Notes: generated by a model from the letters alone, not told the origin. A DNA stretch of 64,000 nucleotides from Cystobacter ferrugineus (GCF_001887355.1 NZ_MPIN01000001.1:372001-436000); one strand, 5' to 3'. Shown: positions 53,768 to 63,207, counted from the first letter of the stretch. Numbers and translations are program-made.

Positions 53768-54183
53768 CCCTCGTGCTGCCCGGGGGCGAAGGTGCGGCGG
53801 TAGCCGGGCCATGCGTCCCAGAGGTAGAGCGAGAAGGGCACCCACCAGATGAAGTCATTGGTGAGGCAGAGCACGAGCGTCGCCGGGGGCCACTCTCCAC
53901 GCAGGATGAGCCCCGCGAGTCCGATGGGCCCGAGCACCTTGCCCAGCAGGCCCACCGCCGCGAGCGCGAAGCCGTGCTCCGGCCGCCGGGCGACCTCGGC
54001 GTAGAGCAGGCCGTACACGCCGATGACCATGCCCAGGCAGGCGAAGAGGGCGGGCTGGTCGAGCGGCGGCATGTCCGCGAAGCGGAAGAGCCACTGAGGG
54101 TCCACCGCGGCGAGCAGTCCCCAGAGGATGTTGTAGACGGCCGCGAGGAGGAACACGGCGCGGTGGAAGGCGCGCCGCTTCAC
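53764..54183 (-). CDS. Small integral membrane protein, operon with DUF4166 gene
   Basis: This 139-residue protein has four hydrophobic helices (FLLAAVYNILWGLLAAVD, LFACLGMVIGVYGLLYAE, FALAAVGLLGKVLGPIGLAG, LVLCLTNDFIWWVPFSLYLW) with short charged loops and starts at GTG. Its start overlaps the preceding gene's stop by four bases. Similar small membrane proteins are annotated only as hypothetical. It converges on the Omp85-like gene with a four-base overlap of stops. Confidence 0.7.
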   Translation of the reverse strand: MKRRAFHRAVFLLAAVYNILWGLLAAVDPQWLFRFADMPPLDQPALFACLGMVIGVYGLLYAEVARRPEHGFALAAVGLLGKVLGPIGLAGLILRGEWPPATLVLCLTNDFIWWVPFSLYLWDAWPGYRRTFAPGQHEG

Positions 54184-54737
54184 GGCCGGACCTCGGGTCG
54201 GGCGGGCCAGGGCCAGTGACTTCCCGGCACTCCGAGCGCGGCGGCGAGGTCGCGCACGCCCGAGCCGAACACGCCCACCGCCATGAGTCCGAGCAGGACG
54301 CACAGGGGCTCGGGGAGGGGCACGGGCGCGAAGGCGAGCTGGGTGGGCAGGTGCCAGGCGTCGAGCAGCGCGGGCAGGAGGTGGGCGAGCACCGCGCCGT
54401 AGAGGATGCCCATCACCGCGTGGGTGCAGCGCTCGCCGGGGAAGACGCCTCCGAGCGGCCGGCGCACCCGGTCCTCCACCACGAAGTCCGCGAGCGTGAT
54501 GAGGATCTCCGCGGCGATGACGAGCGCGAGCACGGCCGCCCAGAGGCCCCGCCACGCGAGCCAGGGCAGGGTGCCGAAGAGGAGCGCGTAGAAGAAGTCG
54601 CGCGCGGCGTGCAGGAGCAGCTCGGGGCGGGTACCGGGGACGTGTGCGGGCAGCCGGGCCTTCCACTCGTGGTAGTAGAGCGTGTCGAACGCGCCCAGCA
54701 CGCCCTGGACGGCGAGCAGCCATAGCGCCGTGCTCAT
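54180..54737 (-). CDS. Membrane protein of unknown function, operon with DUF4166 gene
   Basis: This 185-residue protein has about five hydrophobic segments (LLAVQGVLGAFDTLYYHEW, LLHAARDFFYALLFGTLPWL, AVLALVIAAEILITLADFVV, HAVMGILYGAVLAHLLPALL). The motif ITLADFVVEDRVRRPLGGVF is strongly conserved-looking. The gene overlaps both neighbours by four bases, so the three genes form a translationally coupled operon. No enzyme family is recognised. Confidence 0.7.
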   Translation of the reverse strand: MSTALWLLAVQGVLGAFDTLYYHEWKARLPAHVPGTRPELLLHAARDFFYALLFGTLPWLAWRGLWAAVLALVIAAEILITLADFVVEDRVRRPLGGVFPGERCTHAVMGILYGAVLAHLLPALLDAWHLPTQLAFAPVPLPEPLCVLLGLMAVGVFGSGVRDLAAALGVPGSHWPWPARPEVRP

Positions 54738-55309
54738 GGGTTCTCCTCGGGGCAGACCCAACCTTCGTAGGACAGCAGCCGGCCCAGCAGTGGCGCTCCG
54801 ATGCGCACGTGCACGCGCATTCCCTCCGGGGCGTCGAGGGCCTCGGCCTCGATGCGGGGCGCGAGCAGGCGGGGCAGTCTCAGGCTCCATCCACCGAGGC
54901 ACACCCAGGCGCCCACCTGCTCGTAGTGCAGGCCCTGGCCCTCGACGCGCAAGCGGAAGACGCACGCCACGGCGCCGAGCCGCTCCGCGAGCAGCTCCCC
55001 GGGCCAGACGTGTTGGCTCGTGACGAGCGCATGGCCGCCGAAGGCGCGCTCCCAGAACCAGGTAGCGCCCTCGCGCCGGACCACGAGCCGGGTGGGCACG
55101 TCCTCTCCCGCGGGGGGCAGCCGCAAGAGCCATCCCATCAGGGCGGCGAGGAGGCCCGGGGCCCGGCGCACGTGGAAGCGCCCGTGGGCGAGGCCCTCGG
55201 AGTGGAGCTGGCGCACCCGGGGGGGCAGCCGTTGCCAGTCCGGGCCCAGCAGTTGGGCGTAGAGCGAGGGCGGCGGGAGTACCTCGGGGACGGCGGGTGC
55301 GGCGATCAT
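54734..55309 (-). CDS. DUF4166-domain protein
   Basis: This 191-residue protein starts MIAAPAVPEVLPPPSLYAQL with GGGAGG upstream. It contains LGPDWQRLPPRVRQLHSEG, GLLAALMGWLLRLPPAGEDV and TRLVVRREGATWFWERAFGG, the DUF4166 pattern (also fused in NAD-dependent epimerases or saccharopine-dehydrogenase-like proteins). It is cytosolic apart from one modest hydrophobic segment. It is first of three overlapping genes with two membrane proteins. Function unknown. Confidence 0.75.
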   Translation of the reverse strand: MIAAPAVPEVLPPPSLYAQLLGPDWQRLPPRVRQLHSEGLAHGRFHVRRAPGLLAALMGWLLRLPPAGEDVPTRLVVRREGATWFWERAFGGHALVTSQHVWPGELLAERLGAVACVFRLRVEGQGLHYEQVGAWVCLGGWSLRLPRLLAPRIEAEALDAPEGMRVHVRIGAPLLGRLLSYEGWVCPEENP

Positions 55310-55431
55310 GGAACCTCCCCCCTCGGAAGGCCCGCGCGGGTGCCCGCGTGGTCGAGTTCCTGGTCGAAGCCGTCGTCGGTGGCCGCCTTCTCGAGGCGCG
55401 AGACGATGATGGGCGACAGAGCCGTCGTCAC
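55306..55431 (-). pseudogene. Short remnant, likely N-terminus of a nuclease-associated gene
   Basis: A GTG overlapping the DUF1016 stop (GTGA) opens a 41-residue frame: VTTALSPIIVSRLEKAATDD then GFDQELDHAGTRAGLPRGEV. Its start pattern (LSP.VVSRLEKAA.DNGFD) resembles the N-terminus of HNH endonuclease-like proteins in similar contexts, but the rest is missing. It ends by overlapping the DUF4166 start. Read as a truncated gene whose body was deleted; this is inference from a short match. Confidence 0.4.
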
Positions 55432-56435
55432 TTCTTGCGCCCCTTGCGTTTGGGCGTCGCGCCGCGCGTCGGGGCGATGTCGAACGCGGCGTCGACGCCG
55501 ACCTCCAGCACGAGCCGGTTCCGCGCTGCCTCGATGGCACGGTGCAGGCGTTCCTCGAGCACCTCACGAGGGGGCAGCTCCGTCAGGTACTCGGCGACGT
55601 GTATGCCCAGGAGGTCGAGGTAGTAGTCATCGCCGTCGAGCGTGATGCGCTTCTGCCGCTCGACGAAGGCGAATCCCGCTCCCAGCTCAAGGAGGAAGCG
55701 TTCGATCTCGCGGAGGATCGCCGACTCGAGGTCCTTCTCGCTGTACGTGTCGGCGAGCTCAAGGAAGTCGAGCATGTATGGGTCGCGGAACACGAGCGCT
55801 GGCGAGAGTTCACCCTTCTCGCGCAGCGCGGAGAGCTCCTTGCGGATGAGCGCCTCCGGCTTCTTGGAGAGCGCCGTGCGCTCGAACAGCATGCCGTCGA
55901 TGCGCTCGGCGAGGGCGCGCGTCGACCACCCTTCCACCCTGCACATCTCGGCATAGAAGGTCCGCTTCAGCTCGTCCTCCATGTAGATGAGCTGCTTGAA
56001 GTGGCTCCACGACAATTGTCTCCGCAGTGCGGAGACAATCTCCGCGCTGGGGAATGCGCGCGCGAACCGGATCATGTGCCGAAGGCTCTTCTCGCCGAAG
56101 CCGCGTCCGTAGCGCGCCTCCAATTGTCTCCCCACCGCGGAGACAATCTGGGCCCCGTACTCCGCGCGGCGCTCTTCGAGTACCTCCGTGTGGACGCGCT
56201 GGCCGATCTGCCAGTAGAGCCCCATCAGCGCGGCGTTCGCGGTGACCGACACCTGCTTGCGCGCGGCGTCGATCATCGCACCGATGTCGCGCACGAGCCC
56301 CACCACGTCGGCCTCGATCTGGGCGCCGGACACAGGGGTGGCCTTCTCGATGGCGGTGCTTGGCGATTGTCGCAGCGGCGCTGCGACTTTCTTCGAGCCG
56401 ACCGTCCTGGGCATCTTGCTCGGGCGCTTCGTCAT
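55428..56435 (-). CDS. DUF1016 (YhcG-type) protein lacking the nuclease core
   Basis: This 335-residue protein keeps the N-terminal DUF1016 helices (ALMGLYWQIGQRVHTEVLEE, IRFARAFPSAEIVSALRRQL, SWSHFKQLIYMEDELKRTFY) and the start of the C-terminal PDDEXK-type domain (GAGFAFVERQKRITLDGDDY, YLDLL). At residue 276 it jumps to GIHVAEYLTELPPREVLEER, which in homologues lies after the catalytic ExK strands. About 60 residues with those strands are missing while the frame stays open. It is therefore probably nuclease-dead. The gene also carries three palindromic segments. It may belong to a defunct restriction-like module with the remnant downstream. Confidence 0.8.
   Translation of the reverse strand: MTKRPSKMPRTVGSKKVAAPLRQSPSTAIEKATPVSGAQIEADVVGLVRDIGAMIDAARKQVSVTANAALMGLYWQIGQRVHTEVLEERRAEYGAQIVSAVGRQLEARYGRGFGEKSLRHMIRFARAFPSAEIVSALRRQLSWSHFKQLIYMEDELKRTFYAEMCRVEGWSTRALAERIDGMLFERTALSKKPEALIRKELSALREKGELSPALVFRDPYMLDFLELADTYSEKDLESAILREIERFLLELGAGFAFVERQKRITLDGDDYYLDLLGIHVAEYLTELPPREVLEERLHRAIEAARNRLVLEVGVDAAFDIAPTRGATPKRKGRKK
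56015..56039. repeat. Intragenic palindrome 1 in the DUF1016 gene
   Basis: ATTGTCTCCGC (56015-56025), a three-base loop and its complement to 56039; encodes part of EIVSALRRQL on the minus strand. Confidence 0.7.
56123..56147. repeat. Intragenic palindrome 2 in the DUF1016 gene
   Basis: ATTGTCTCC and its complement, 9-bp arms with seven-base loop; encodes QIVSAVGRQL on the minus strand. Same length and outer arms as palindrome 1. Confidence 0.7.
56369..56387. repeat. Intragenic palindrome 3 in the DUF1016 gene
   Basis: GTCGCAGC, GGC loop and its complement, 8-bp arms; preceded by GATT as in the other copies. Encodes VAAPLRQS near the N-terminus. Confidence 0.6.
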
Positions 56436-56461
56436 GGGTCCCGCCCCATGGGTTGGGAGGG

Positions 56462-58279
56462 CTAGCGGTTGAGCTGGTAGCGGCGGGCGATCTCCGTCAC
56501 TTCCCGGGTGACGGCCTGGAGCGTCTCGGTGGCCTGCAGCGTCGTGTCCAGGCGCTTCATCGTCTCGTCCATGCCGGAGGACAGGTGGGCGATGGCGTTG
56601 AAGATGTGGGTGATGCCCGCGTTCTGCTGGTTCACCGCGGCGGCGATCTGCCGCACGGCCGCGGCGTTCTCCTGGATGATGAGCGACATCTCGCGCAGGT
56701 TGTTGCCCGAGGTCCTCACGCGCTCGAGGCCGCCCTCGACCTGGAGGGCGCCCTGCTCGCTCATGGAGACCACGTCCCGGATGGCGGTGCCGATGTCCAG
56801 CAGGCTCTTGCGGATGAGGGCGTTCTCCCGGATGGTCTGATCGGCCAGCTTGCGGATCTCACTGGCGACCACGGCGAAGCCCGCGCCCTGGTCTCCCGCG
56901 CGTGCCGCCTCGATGGAGGCGTTGAGCGCGAGCAGGTGCGACTGGTCGGCCAGGTCCTTCACGGTGACGGCGATGTGGGCGATCTGCGTGGCGCTCTCCT
57001 GCAGGCGCAGCACCTTGCCGCGGATTCCATCCACGAAGTCGCCGATGGTGCTCAGGCCCATCAAGGTTCGCTCGAGGGCCTGTTCACCGTACTGGCCGAG
57101 CTGTTCGGCGTGGCCGGCGACGCTGAGCACGCTCTCGGCCTTGTGGGAGGCGAGCTCGGAGGTGGTGCGGATCTCCTCGGAGGTGAGCTGGGCCTGCTGG
57201 AGCACGGCGGCCTGTTCCGACAGGCGCTGGCGCTGCTGGTTGCTCGCGGCGCCGAGCCCGGTGCTCGCGGCGAGCAGCAGACTGGCCGAGGCCTGCAGGC
57301 GGGTGGGGATTTCCTGGAGCTTGTCCAGGGCGATGGTCATCTCGGTGGTGACATCGCCCAGCTCATCGGTGGAGGCCCAGGCGGGCGCCACGGGGGCTCC
57401 ATTGGCCAGTCCCTGGATGGCCTCCCGGAGCGCGGCGGTGGCCCGGGCCTGGCGCCTGGCCAGCATCCAGGTGGTGAACGTGGACATGACCAGGGCGAAC
57501 AGGCCCAGGGCGATCAGCGGCGGCCCCAGCAGGGACGCCTGGCTGTCGACGAAGCCTCCCAGGTGTCGGGCGATCCGCTCGGCCTGGGCCGCGGAGAGGG
57601 TCGGATCGTTGAGCAGCGCCTTCATCCGCTCATCGCGCAGCGCGAGGGTCTGCGTGACGAGCAGCAGGCTCATGATGATCATGGCGCTCACCACGACGGA
57701 GCCGATCGTGAAGGGCAGATGCCAGCTCTGGCGCATCCAGGCGGGGCCCTTGCTCTGGGTGCGCAGGCGCAGCCGATCCCGCTCCTTGAGCAGCGAGGGC
57801 ATCAACAGCGCCTCGATCTGCAGGGCGGCCGGCAGGGCCATCGCGTACCCCAGGGAGACGGCGATGAGGCACTCGGCCCCGAGCAGGAGCGGATCCTTGT
57901 GGAAGCGCACCAGGAGGATCAGGCTGAAGAGCAGACCTCCGAGGAGCTGACTGCCCTGGCCGGACAGCAACGACAGCTTCCAGGGCAGCTTGTACAGGCG
58001 CACGAGGTAGTCATGGGGCTCCTCTCCGGGGCGGGTGCCCAGGTTGCGCTGGAGCAGCGGAAACGAGATGAGCCAGGGAACGCCCACGGCCCCCAGCAGG
58101 ATGAAGAGGGGCAACAGGTAGCGCAGGCTCCAGGACATCTCCTCGGCCGACAACCCGAGCGACAGCGCGAACAGGTAGGCGGTGACGGGGGAGAAGAGAG
58201 CGCTCCACGTCGCCATGACGAGGAACACCCGGTGAGAAAGCTGCGGAGGGATGACCGTCTGCGGGTGTGAGCCGTTCAT
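56462..58279 (-). CDS. Methyl-accepting chemotaxis protein with multi-helix membrane sensor
   Basis: This 605-residue protein has an unusual N-terminal half: about six hydrophobic helices ([107 protein letters not shown]) with little periplasmic domain. A linker resembling HAMP ([20 protein letters not shown]) precedes a classical MCP signalling domain with the hairpin tip [20 protein letters not shown] and [20 protein letters not shown]. It probably signals to a Che-like pathway such as Frz or Dif-type in myxobacteria. No che gene is adjacent. Confidence 0.9.
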   Translation of the reverse strand: MNGSHPQTVIPPQLSHRVFLVMATWSALFSPVTAYLFALSLGLSAEEMSWSLRYLLPLFILLGAVGVPWLISFPLLQRNLGTRPGEEPHDYLVRLYKLPWKLSLLSGQGSQLLGGLLFSLILLVRFHKDPLLLGAECLIAVSLGYAMALPAALQIEALLMPSLLKERDRLRLRTQSKGPAWMRQSWHLPFTIGSVVVSAMIIMSLLLVTQTLALRDERMKALLNDPTLSAAQAERIARHLGGFVDSQASLLGPPLIALGLFALVMSTFTTWMLARRQARATAALREAIQGLANGAPVAPAWASTDELGDVTTEMTIALDKLQEIPTRLQASASLLLAASTGLGAASNQQRQRLSEQAAVLQQAQLTSEEIRTTSELASHKAESVLSVAGHAEQLGQYGEQALERTLMGLSTIGDFVDGIRGKVLRLQESATQIAHIAVTVKDLADQSHLLALNASIEAARAGDQGAGFAVVASEIRKLADQTIRENALIRKSLLDIGTAIRDVVSMSEQGALQVEGGLERVRTSGNNLREMSLIIQENAAAVRQIAAAVNQQNAGITHIFNAIAHLSSGMDETMKRLDTTLQATETLQAVTREVTEIARRYQLNR

Positions 58280-58480
58280 GAGACCGGGTCATTCTCCCAG
58301 AGAGAGGGGCGGGTGAGACAGGGACGCGCCCGGAGCCGCCCGTGGCTGCTTGCATACTCCCCTGCTGGGCGGATGTTAACCGGGAAGCCCCGACCTGGTC
58401 GCCAGCTCGGTCGGGTGCCTCAAAAGGAGGGCTTCTGGAAGGGGACTCGAAACGGGCCCGGGTGGGGCTCGGAGATGGTT

Positions 58481-59248
58481 TCAGGGGGGCTCGGTGCGCA
58501 GCAGCTCGCGGAAGAGCACCTCGGCCACGTCCTGGAAGAGCCTGCCCGAGGCGAGCAGTCCCCCACAGTGGTGCGGCTCCCGGGCCAGGGTCAGCGCGAC
58601 GCAGCGGCCCAGGACGGCCTCCCAGAAGGACTCCGAGTCCGGTGGGAGCAGGTACTCCCGGATGATGTCCCGGGGCCAGGGCAGCACCGTGGTGGGGTCC
58701 GCGTCGCTCAGGCTCGTGAAGCAGTCCAGGTCCACGTCCAGCAGCACCCGCTCGGCGGCCTCGAGCACCTCGCGCACCCGGTCTCCCGGTGCGGGCGTGG
58801 CGTAGGCCTCCGCCGCCCGGTCCACCGTGGGCACCACCACCAGGCGGTGCGGGCGCCCTCGCGTGTCGACGTAGTGCTCCGCGGTGGACGCGCCACGGGG
58901 GGTCGCCCGCGCGAGCACCAGGGCGTCGCCCACGAGTCCCGCCTCCATGGCGGCCAGCACGTGATCGTAGTTGCGCACGTCGAGGTGCCAGCGCGCGTGT
59001 TCATCGAGGGCGCGCAGTCCCGCGGAGCGGTCCGGCACCGCCGCGGGCGCCGCCGGCACCACCAGATCCAGGTGCCGGTCCAACGTCACGAGCAGCGCCG
59101 GAGGTCCGTCCTCGCCCAGGGCACAGGCCCACGCGGGGAGCGCCAGCCGGTGCGGATCGAACACGTAGGCATCTCTCGGCCCCCGCCCGCCACCGAGCGC
59201 CAGCCGGATGATGCCCGCGAGACGCAGGTGTCGCTGGGAATCGTCCAT
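58481..59248 (-). CDS. UPF0489-family protein
   Basis: This 255-residue cytosolic protein resembles UPF0489 (C5orf22-like) proteins. Landmarks include ALLVTLDRHLDL (DxH near the N-terminus), RVLLDVDLDCFTSL (DVDLDCF) and TLAREPHHCGG. The D.H and DVDLD motifs are reminiscent of metal-dependent arginase/deacetylase-like folds. Biochemical function is not known. Its start is 49 bases from the divergent S9 peptidase gene, so they share a promoter region. Confidence 0.75.
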   Translation of the reverse strand: MDDSQRHLRLAGIIRLALGGGRGPRDAYVFDPHRLALPAWACALGEDGPPALLVTLDRHLDLVVPAAPAAVPDRSAGLRALDEHARWHLDVRNYDHVLAAMEAGLVGDALVLARATPRGASTAEHYVDTRGRPHRLVVVPTVDRAAEAYATPAPGDRVREVLEAAERVLLDVDLDCFTSLSDADPTTVLPWPRDIIREYLLPPDSESFWEAVLGRCVALTLAREPHHCGGLLASGRLFQDVAEVLFRELLRTEPP

Positions 59249-59296
59249 GAGCCGACGGGAGTGTAGGCTGCGCGCGCCTTTTCTCCCAAAGGAAGA

Positions 59297-61540
59297 ATGG
59301 CCCTGCTTCCCATGCGCCTTGCTCCCATGCGACTCCTGCTCGCCGCCGCGTTGCTCGTCTCCTGCGCTCCCGCACTGACCCAGCACCCCCCGACCAAGCC
59401 CATGCCCTCCGTTCCCGACACCTTCCTGCGTGACTACGCCGAGACGCGCCGCTTCATGAGTGGCCGTCCCCTGGCCGCCCGCATCACCCCCGACGAGAAG
59501 ACCGTCCTCTTCCTGCGCGGTCAGCCCCGCGCGCCCATCCAGACGCTGTTCGCCTTCGACGTGGCGAGTGGCGAGGCCCGGGAGGTGCTCACCCCCGAGT
59601 CCATCCTCAAGGGCGCCGAGGAGACCCTGTCCCCCGAGGAGAAGGCCCGCCGCGAGCGCATGCGCGTGAGCGCCCGGGGCTTCACCTCGTACCAGTTGTC
59701 CGAGGACGGCTCGAACATCCTCGTGCCGCTGTCCGGCAAGCTCTACCTGGTGGAGCGCGCGAGCGGAAAGTCCCTGGAGCTCAAGACGGGCGAGGGCGTC
59801 GTCGATCCGCGCTTCTCCCCGGACGGCAAGCACGTGGCGTACGTGCGCGACAACGACGTGTACCGCCTGGAGCTGGCCTCCAACACGGAGCGCCGGGTCA
59901 CCAAGGGGGGCACGCCCGCGCTCACCCATGGCCTGGCCGAGTTCGTCGCCCAGGAGGAGATGCGCCGCTACTCCGGCTGGTGGTGGAGCCCGGACGCGCG
60001 CTTCATCGCCTATACGGAGTCGGACACCTCGGGCGTGGAGAAGCTCTCGCTCATCGACGTGATGCACCCCGAGCGGGGCGCGGACACCCCCGCCTATCCC
60101 CGCCCGGGCAAGGAGAACGCCAAGGTGCGCCTGGGCGTCATCCCCGTGTCGGGAGGCAACACGGTCTGGGTGAAGTGGGACGCCCAGGCCTACCCGTACC
60201 TCGCCACGGTGGTGTGGCCGAAGAAGGGGCCGCTCACGCTGCTCGTGCAGAACCGCACCCAGACGGAGCAGAAGCTGCTCGCGGTGGACCCGGCCAGCGG
60301 CGCCACGCGCGAGCTGCTCACGGAGAAGGATGACGCCTGGCTCGAGCTGGATCAGTCGTTCCCGCAGTGGCTCGAGGATGGCTCGGGCTTCCTCTGGTAC
60401 ACGGAGCGCAACGGCGGTCCCGAGGTGGAGCTGCGCGGCGCGGACGGCGCCCTCACGCGCTCGCTCGTGAAGCCGGAGGCGGGCCTGCGCGAGTTCGTGC
60501 GCTACCTGGAGAAGGAGGGCGCGCTCTACTTCAACGGCGGGCCCAACCCCTCCGAGAGCTACCTGTGGCGCGTGAAGGACGGCGGGGCCCCGGAGCAGGT
60601 GCGTCCGGGCACCACGGGCGAGGCCGTCGAGACCGGCACGGTGTCCAAGTCGGGCGCGCTGCTGCTCTTCACCCACTCGAGCCCCACGTCGATGCCGCGC
60701 ACCTACGTGGCGCGCGCGGACGGCTCGCGGGTGGGGGAGCTGCCCTCGGTGGCCGTGGAGCCGCCCTTCACGCCGCGCGTGGAGTTCCGCGAGCTGGGCC
60801 CGTTGATGTTCCAGTCCTCGCTGGTGCGCCCGCGGGACGCGAAGCCGGGGGAGAAGCTGCCCGTCATCGTCGAGGTGTACGCGGGCCCCACCGTCACCGT
60901 CGTCCACAAGAGCATGGCGCCGCACCTGCTGTCGCAGTGGATGGCGGACCAGGGCTATCTCATCGCCCGCTTCGATGGCCGGGGCACGCCGCTCAGGGGC
61001 GCGCAGTGGCAGCGCGCGGTGCACCTGGACTTCTCCGGCGTGACGCTGGAGGACCAGGCCAACGCCGTCCACGCGCTCGCCGCCGCGGTACCCGAGGTGG
61101 ATGAGTCGCGCGTGGGCATCGAGGGCTGGAGCTTCGGTGGCTACATGGCCGCGCTCGCCGCGCTCAATCGCCCGGACGTCTTCAAGGCGGCCGTGTCCGG
61201 TGCGCCGGTGGTGGACTGGCTCGACTACGACACCCACTATACCGAGCGCTACCTGGGGCTGCCCCAGCAGCACCCCGAGGCCTACGAGAAGAGCTCGCTG
61301 CTCACCTACGCGCGCGACGCGGACAAGCCCATCTCCCCGCTGCTGCTCATCCACGGCACCGCGGATGACAACGTGTACTTCTTCCACACGCTCAAGCTGT
61401 CCGACGCGCTCTTCCGCGCGGGCAAGTACCACGAGCTGCTGCCGCTCAGCGGGCTGACGCACATGGTGCCGGATCCGCTCGTCACCCAGCGCCAGTACGA
61501 GTGGGTGATGGGCCACTTCAAGCGCCACCTCCAGCGCTAG
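59297..61540 (+). CDS. S9-family (DPP-IV-like) serine peptidase, probable lipoprotein
   Basis: This protein of up to 747 residues starts with MALLPMRLAP, or internally at MRLLLAAALLVSCAP, whose LVSC resembles a lipobox, so export with lipidation is likely. A beta-propeller region (about 50-480; TPDEKTVLFLRGQPRAP, FSPDGKHVAYVRDNDVYRL) precedes an alpha/beta-hydrolase domain. The triad is visible: nucleophile serine in GIEGWSFGGYMAAL, aspartate in LIHGTADDNVYF and histidine in LSGLTHMVPD. It should cleave dipeptides from proline-rich peptides in the envelope. A bidirectional hairpin follows. Confidence 0.92.
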   Translation: MALLPMRLAPMRLLLAAALLVSCAPALTQHPPTKPMPSVPDTFLRDYAETRRFMSGRPLAARITPDEKTVLFLRGQPRAPIQTLFAFDVASGEAREVLTPESILKGAEETLSPEEKARRERMRVSARGFTSYQLSEDGSNILVPLSGKLYLVERASGKSLELKTGEGVVDPRFSPDGKHVAYVRDNDVYRLELASNTERRVTKGGTPALTHGLAEFVAQEEMRRYSGWWWSPDARFIAYTESDTSGVEKLSLIDVMHPERGADTPAYPRPGKENAKVRLGVIPVSGGNTVWVKWDAQAYPYLATVVWPKKGPLTLLVQNRTQTEQKLLAVDPASGATRELLTEKDDAWLELDQSFPQWLEDGSGFLWYTERNGGPEVELRGADGALTRSLVKPEAGLREFVRYLEKEGALYFNGGPNPSESYLWRVKDGGAPEQVRPGTTGEAVETGTVSKSGALLLFTHSSPTSMPRTYVARADGSRVGELPSVAVEPPFTPRVEFRELGPLMFQSSLVRPRDAKPGEKLPVIVEVYAGPTVTVVHKSMAPHLLSQWMADQGYLIARFDGRGTPLRGAQWQRAVHLDFSGVTLEDQANAVHALAAAVPEVDESRVGIEGWSFGGYMAALAALNRPDVFKAAVSGAPVVDWLDYDTHYTERYLGLPQQHPEAYEKSSLLTYARDADKPISPLLLIHGTADDNVYFFHTLKLSDALFRAGKYHELLPLSGLTHMVPDPLVTQRQYEWVMGHFKRHLQR

Positions 61541-61570
61541 GCGGCCTCTTCCACGCGCCCCCGCGCGAAG

Positions 61571-61610
61571 CAGAAGGCCCGGCTCCTCTCGCGAGGGGCC
61601 GGGCCTTCTG
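61571..61610. terminator. Bidirectional terminator hairpin between the S9 peptidase and cspA genes
   Basis: A 13-bp perfect stem (61571-61583 with 61598-61610) extends inward with four more pairs. It lies between two convergent genes. The flanking T's are few, so it may be an intrinsic terminator of modest strength. Confidence 0.7.
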
Positions 61611-61654
61611 TCTTCAGTCCATCTGCCGTGAGCAGTGGCTGCTGGGGAGGGCTT

Positions 61655-61861
61655 TCAGGCGATGGAGCGCACGTTCTGGGCCTGCAGGCCCTTGGGGCCG
61701 CGGGACACCTCGAACTCCACCTTCTGCCCCTCGGCGAGGGTGCGGAATCCATCCATGTTGATCGCGGTGTGGTGGCAGAACACGTCCTCACCCCCCGAGT
61801 CCTGCACGATGAATCCGAAGCCCTTCGCGTCGTTGAACCACTTCACGGTACCAGTTGCCAT
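61655..61861 (-). CDS. cspA: Cold-shock protein (CspA family)
   Basis: This 68-residue single-OB-fold protein matches CspA length: [20 protein letters not shown] (RNP1 KGFGFI) and [16 protein letters not shown] (RNP2 VFCHH). Basic and aromatic residues on these strands bind single-stranded RNA, so it acts as an RNA chaperone. The upstream region has two copies of GAACCGGTT, and a long untranslated leader is typical of such genes. Confidence 0.95.
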   Translation of the reverse strand: MATGTVKWFNDAKGFGFIVQDSGGEDVFCHHTAINMDGFRTLAEGQKVEFEVSRGPKGLQAQNVRSIA

Positions 61862-61880
61862 GATGCTTCTTCCTCGTCAG

Positions 61881-61904
61881 GAACCGGTTGCTTGGAACCG
61901 GTTC
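61881..61904. promoter_or_regulatory. Duplicated GAACCGGTT palindromes upstream of cspA
   Basis: GAACCGGTT occurs at 61881-61889 and again, as GAACCGGTTC, at 61895-61904, 14 bases apart, 20-43 bases upstream of the cspA start. It may be an operator or an element of the mRNA leader. Confidence 0.4.
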
Positions 61905-62012
61905 GTTGCCCGTCCCCCGTCCGTCGGGTGACTCTGGATATTTTTGGCGGGCAGCCGACGGGCTGTCTAGTCGGTTACCCTGTTTTCCAGAGTAGTGGCG
62001 TCTGACGTTGTT

Positions 62013-63207
62013 TCAAATTTCCAGCAGGAGCCGAGTGGGATCCTCGATGCAGTCCTTGATGCGCACGAGGAACTGCACCGCCTCGCGGCCATCGATGAGG
62101 CGATGGTCGTAGGAGAGGGCCAGGTACATGATGGGCCGGATGACGACCTGGCCGTTGCGGGCCACGGGGCGCTCCACGATGTTGTGCATCCCCAGGATGC
62201 CCGTCTGGGGCGGGTTGAGGATGGGGGTGGAGAGCATGGAGCCGAAGGTGCCCCCGTTGGAGATGGTGAAGGTGCCGCCCTGCAGCTCGCTCAGGGTGAG
62301 CTTGTCGCTCTTGGCGCGGGCGCCGAAGTCACCGATCTTCTTCTCCATGTCCGCGAGCGACAGGGTGTCGGCGTCGCGCAGCACGGGCACCACGAGTCCG
62401 CGCGAGCCGCTCACCGCCACGCCGATGTCGTAGTAGCGCTTGAAGACGACGTCCTCGCCTTCGATCTCCGCGTTGACCTGGGGGAAGGTCTTGAGCGCCT
62501 CGATGGCGGCGCGCACGAAGAAGCTCATGAAGCCGAGCTTCACGCCGTGCTTGGCCTGGAACTTCTCGTTGTACTGCTTGCGCAGGTCCATCACCTCGCC
62601 CATGTCCACCTCGTTGAAGGTGGTGAGGATGGCGGCGTTGGACTGGGCCTGGAGCAGGCGCTCGGCGACGCGGCGGCGCAGGGGCGTCATCTTCACGCGC
62701 TCCTCGCGGTCCGCGCGGGGGCGGGGGCCGGAGGGGGCGGCGGGAGCCGGAGCGGGCGCGGCGGCCGGACGGCTGAGCTGACCGAGCGCGTCCTCCTTCA
62801 TGATGCGGCCACCGGTGCCGCTGCCCTTGAGCTGGGCGACGTCGAGGTTGTTCTCCTCGACGATCTTCCGGGCGGTGGGCGTGATGCGCGTATCCGCGGC
62901 GGCGGGAGCGGGCGCGGCGGCGGGAGCGGGAGCAGGCGCGGCGGCCTGCTGCGGCGCGGGAGCCGAGGCGCTGGCGCTGCCACCGGCCTCGATGGTGCCG
63001 AGCACATCACCCACGCGCACCTTGTCGCCCTCCTTGAAGGCGATGGTGGCGATGGCGCCGGCGGCGGGAGCGGGCACGTCGATGGTGACCTTGTCGGTCT
63101 CCAGGACGACGAGGGGCTCGTCCACGGAGACGGACTCACCCTTCTTCTTGTTCCACTTGCCGACGACGGCTTCCGTGATGGACTCGCCCAGGGGCGGGAC
63201 TTTCAAT

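Noticed and set aside
58481-61528. A 1015-codon minus-strand frame covering the S9 peptidase gene
   Set aside because: Only its last 255 codons (UPF0489 gene) have a start and family resemblance; the rest is antisense to the peptidase, whose triad and propeller motifs are clear.
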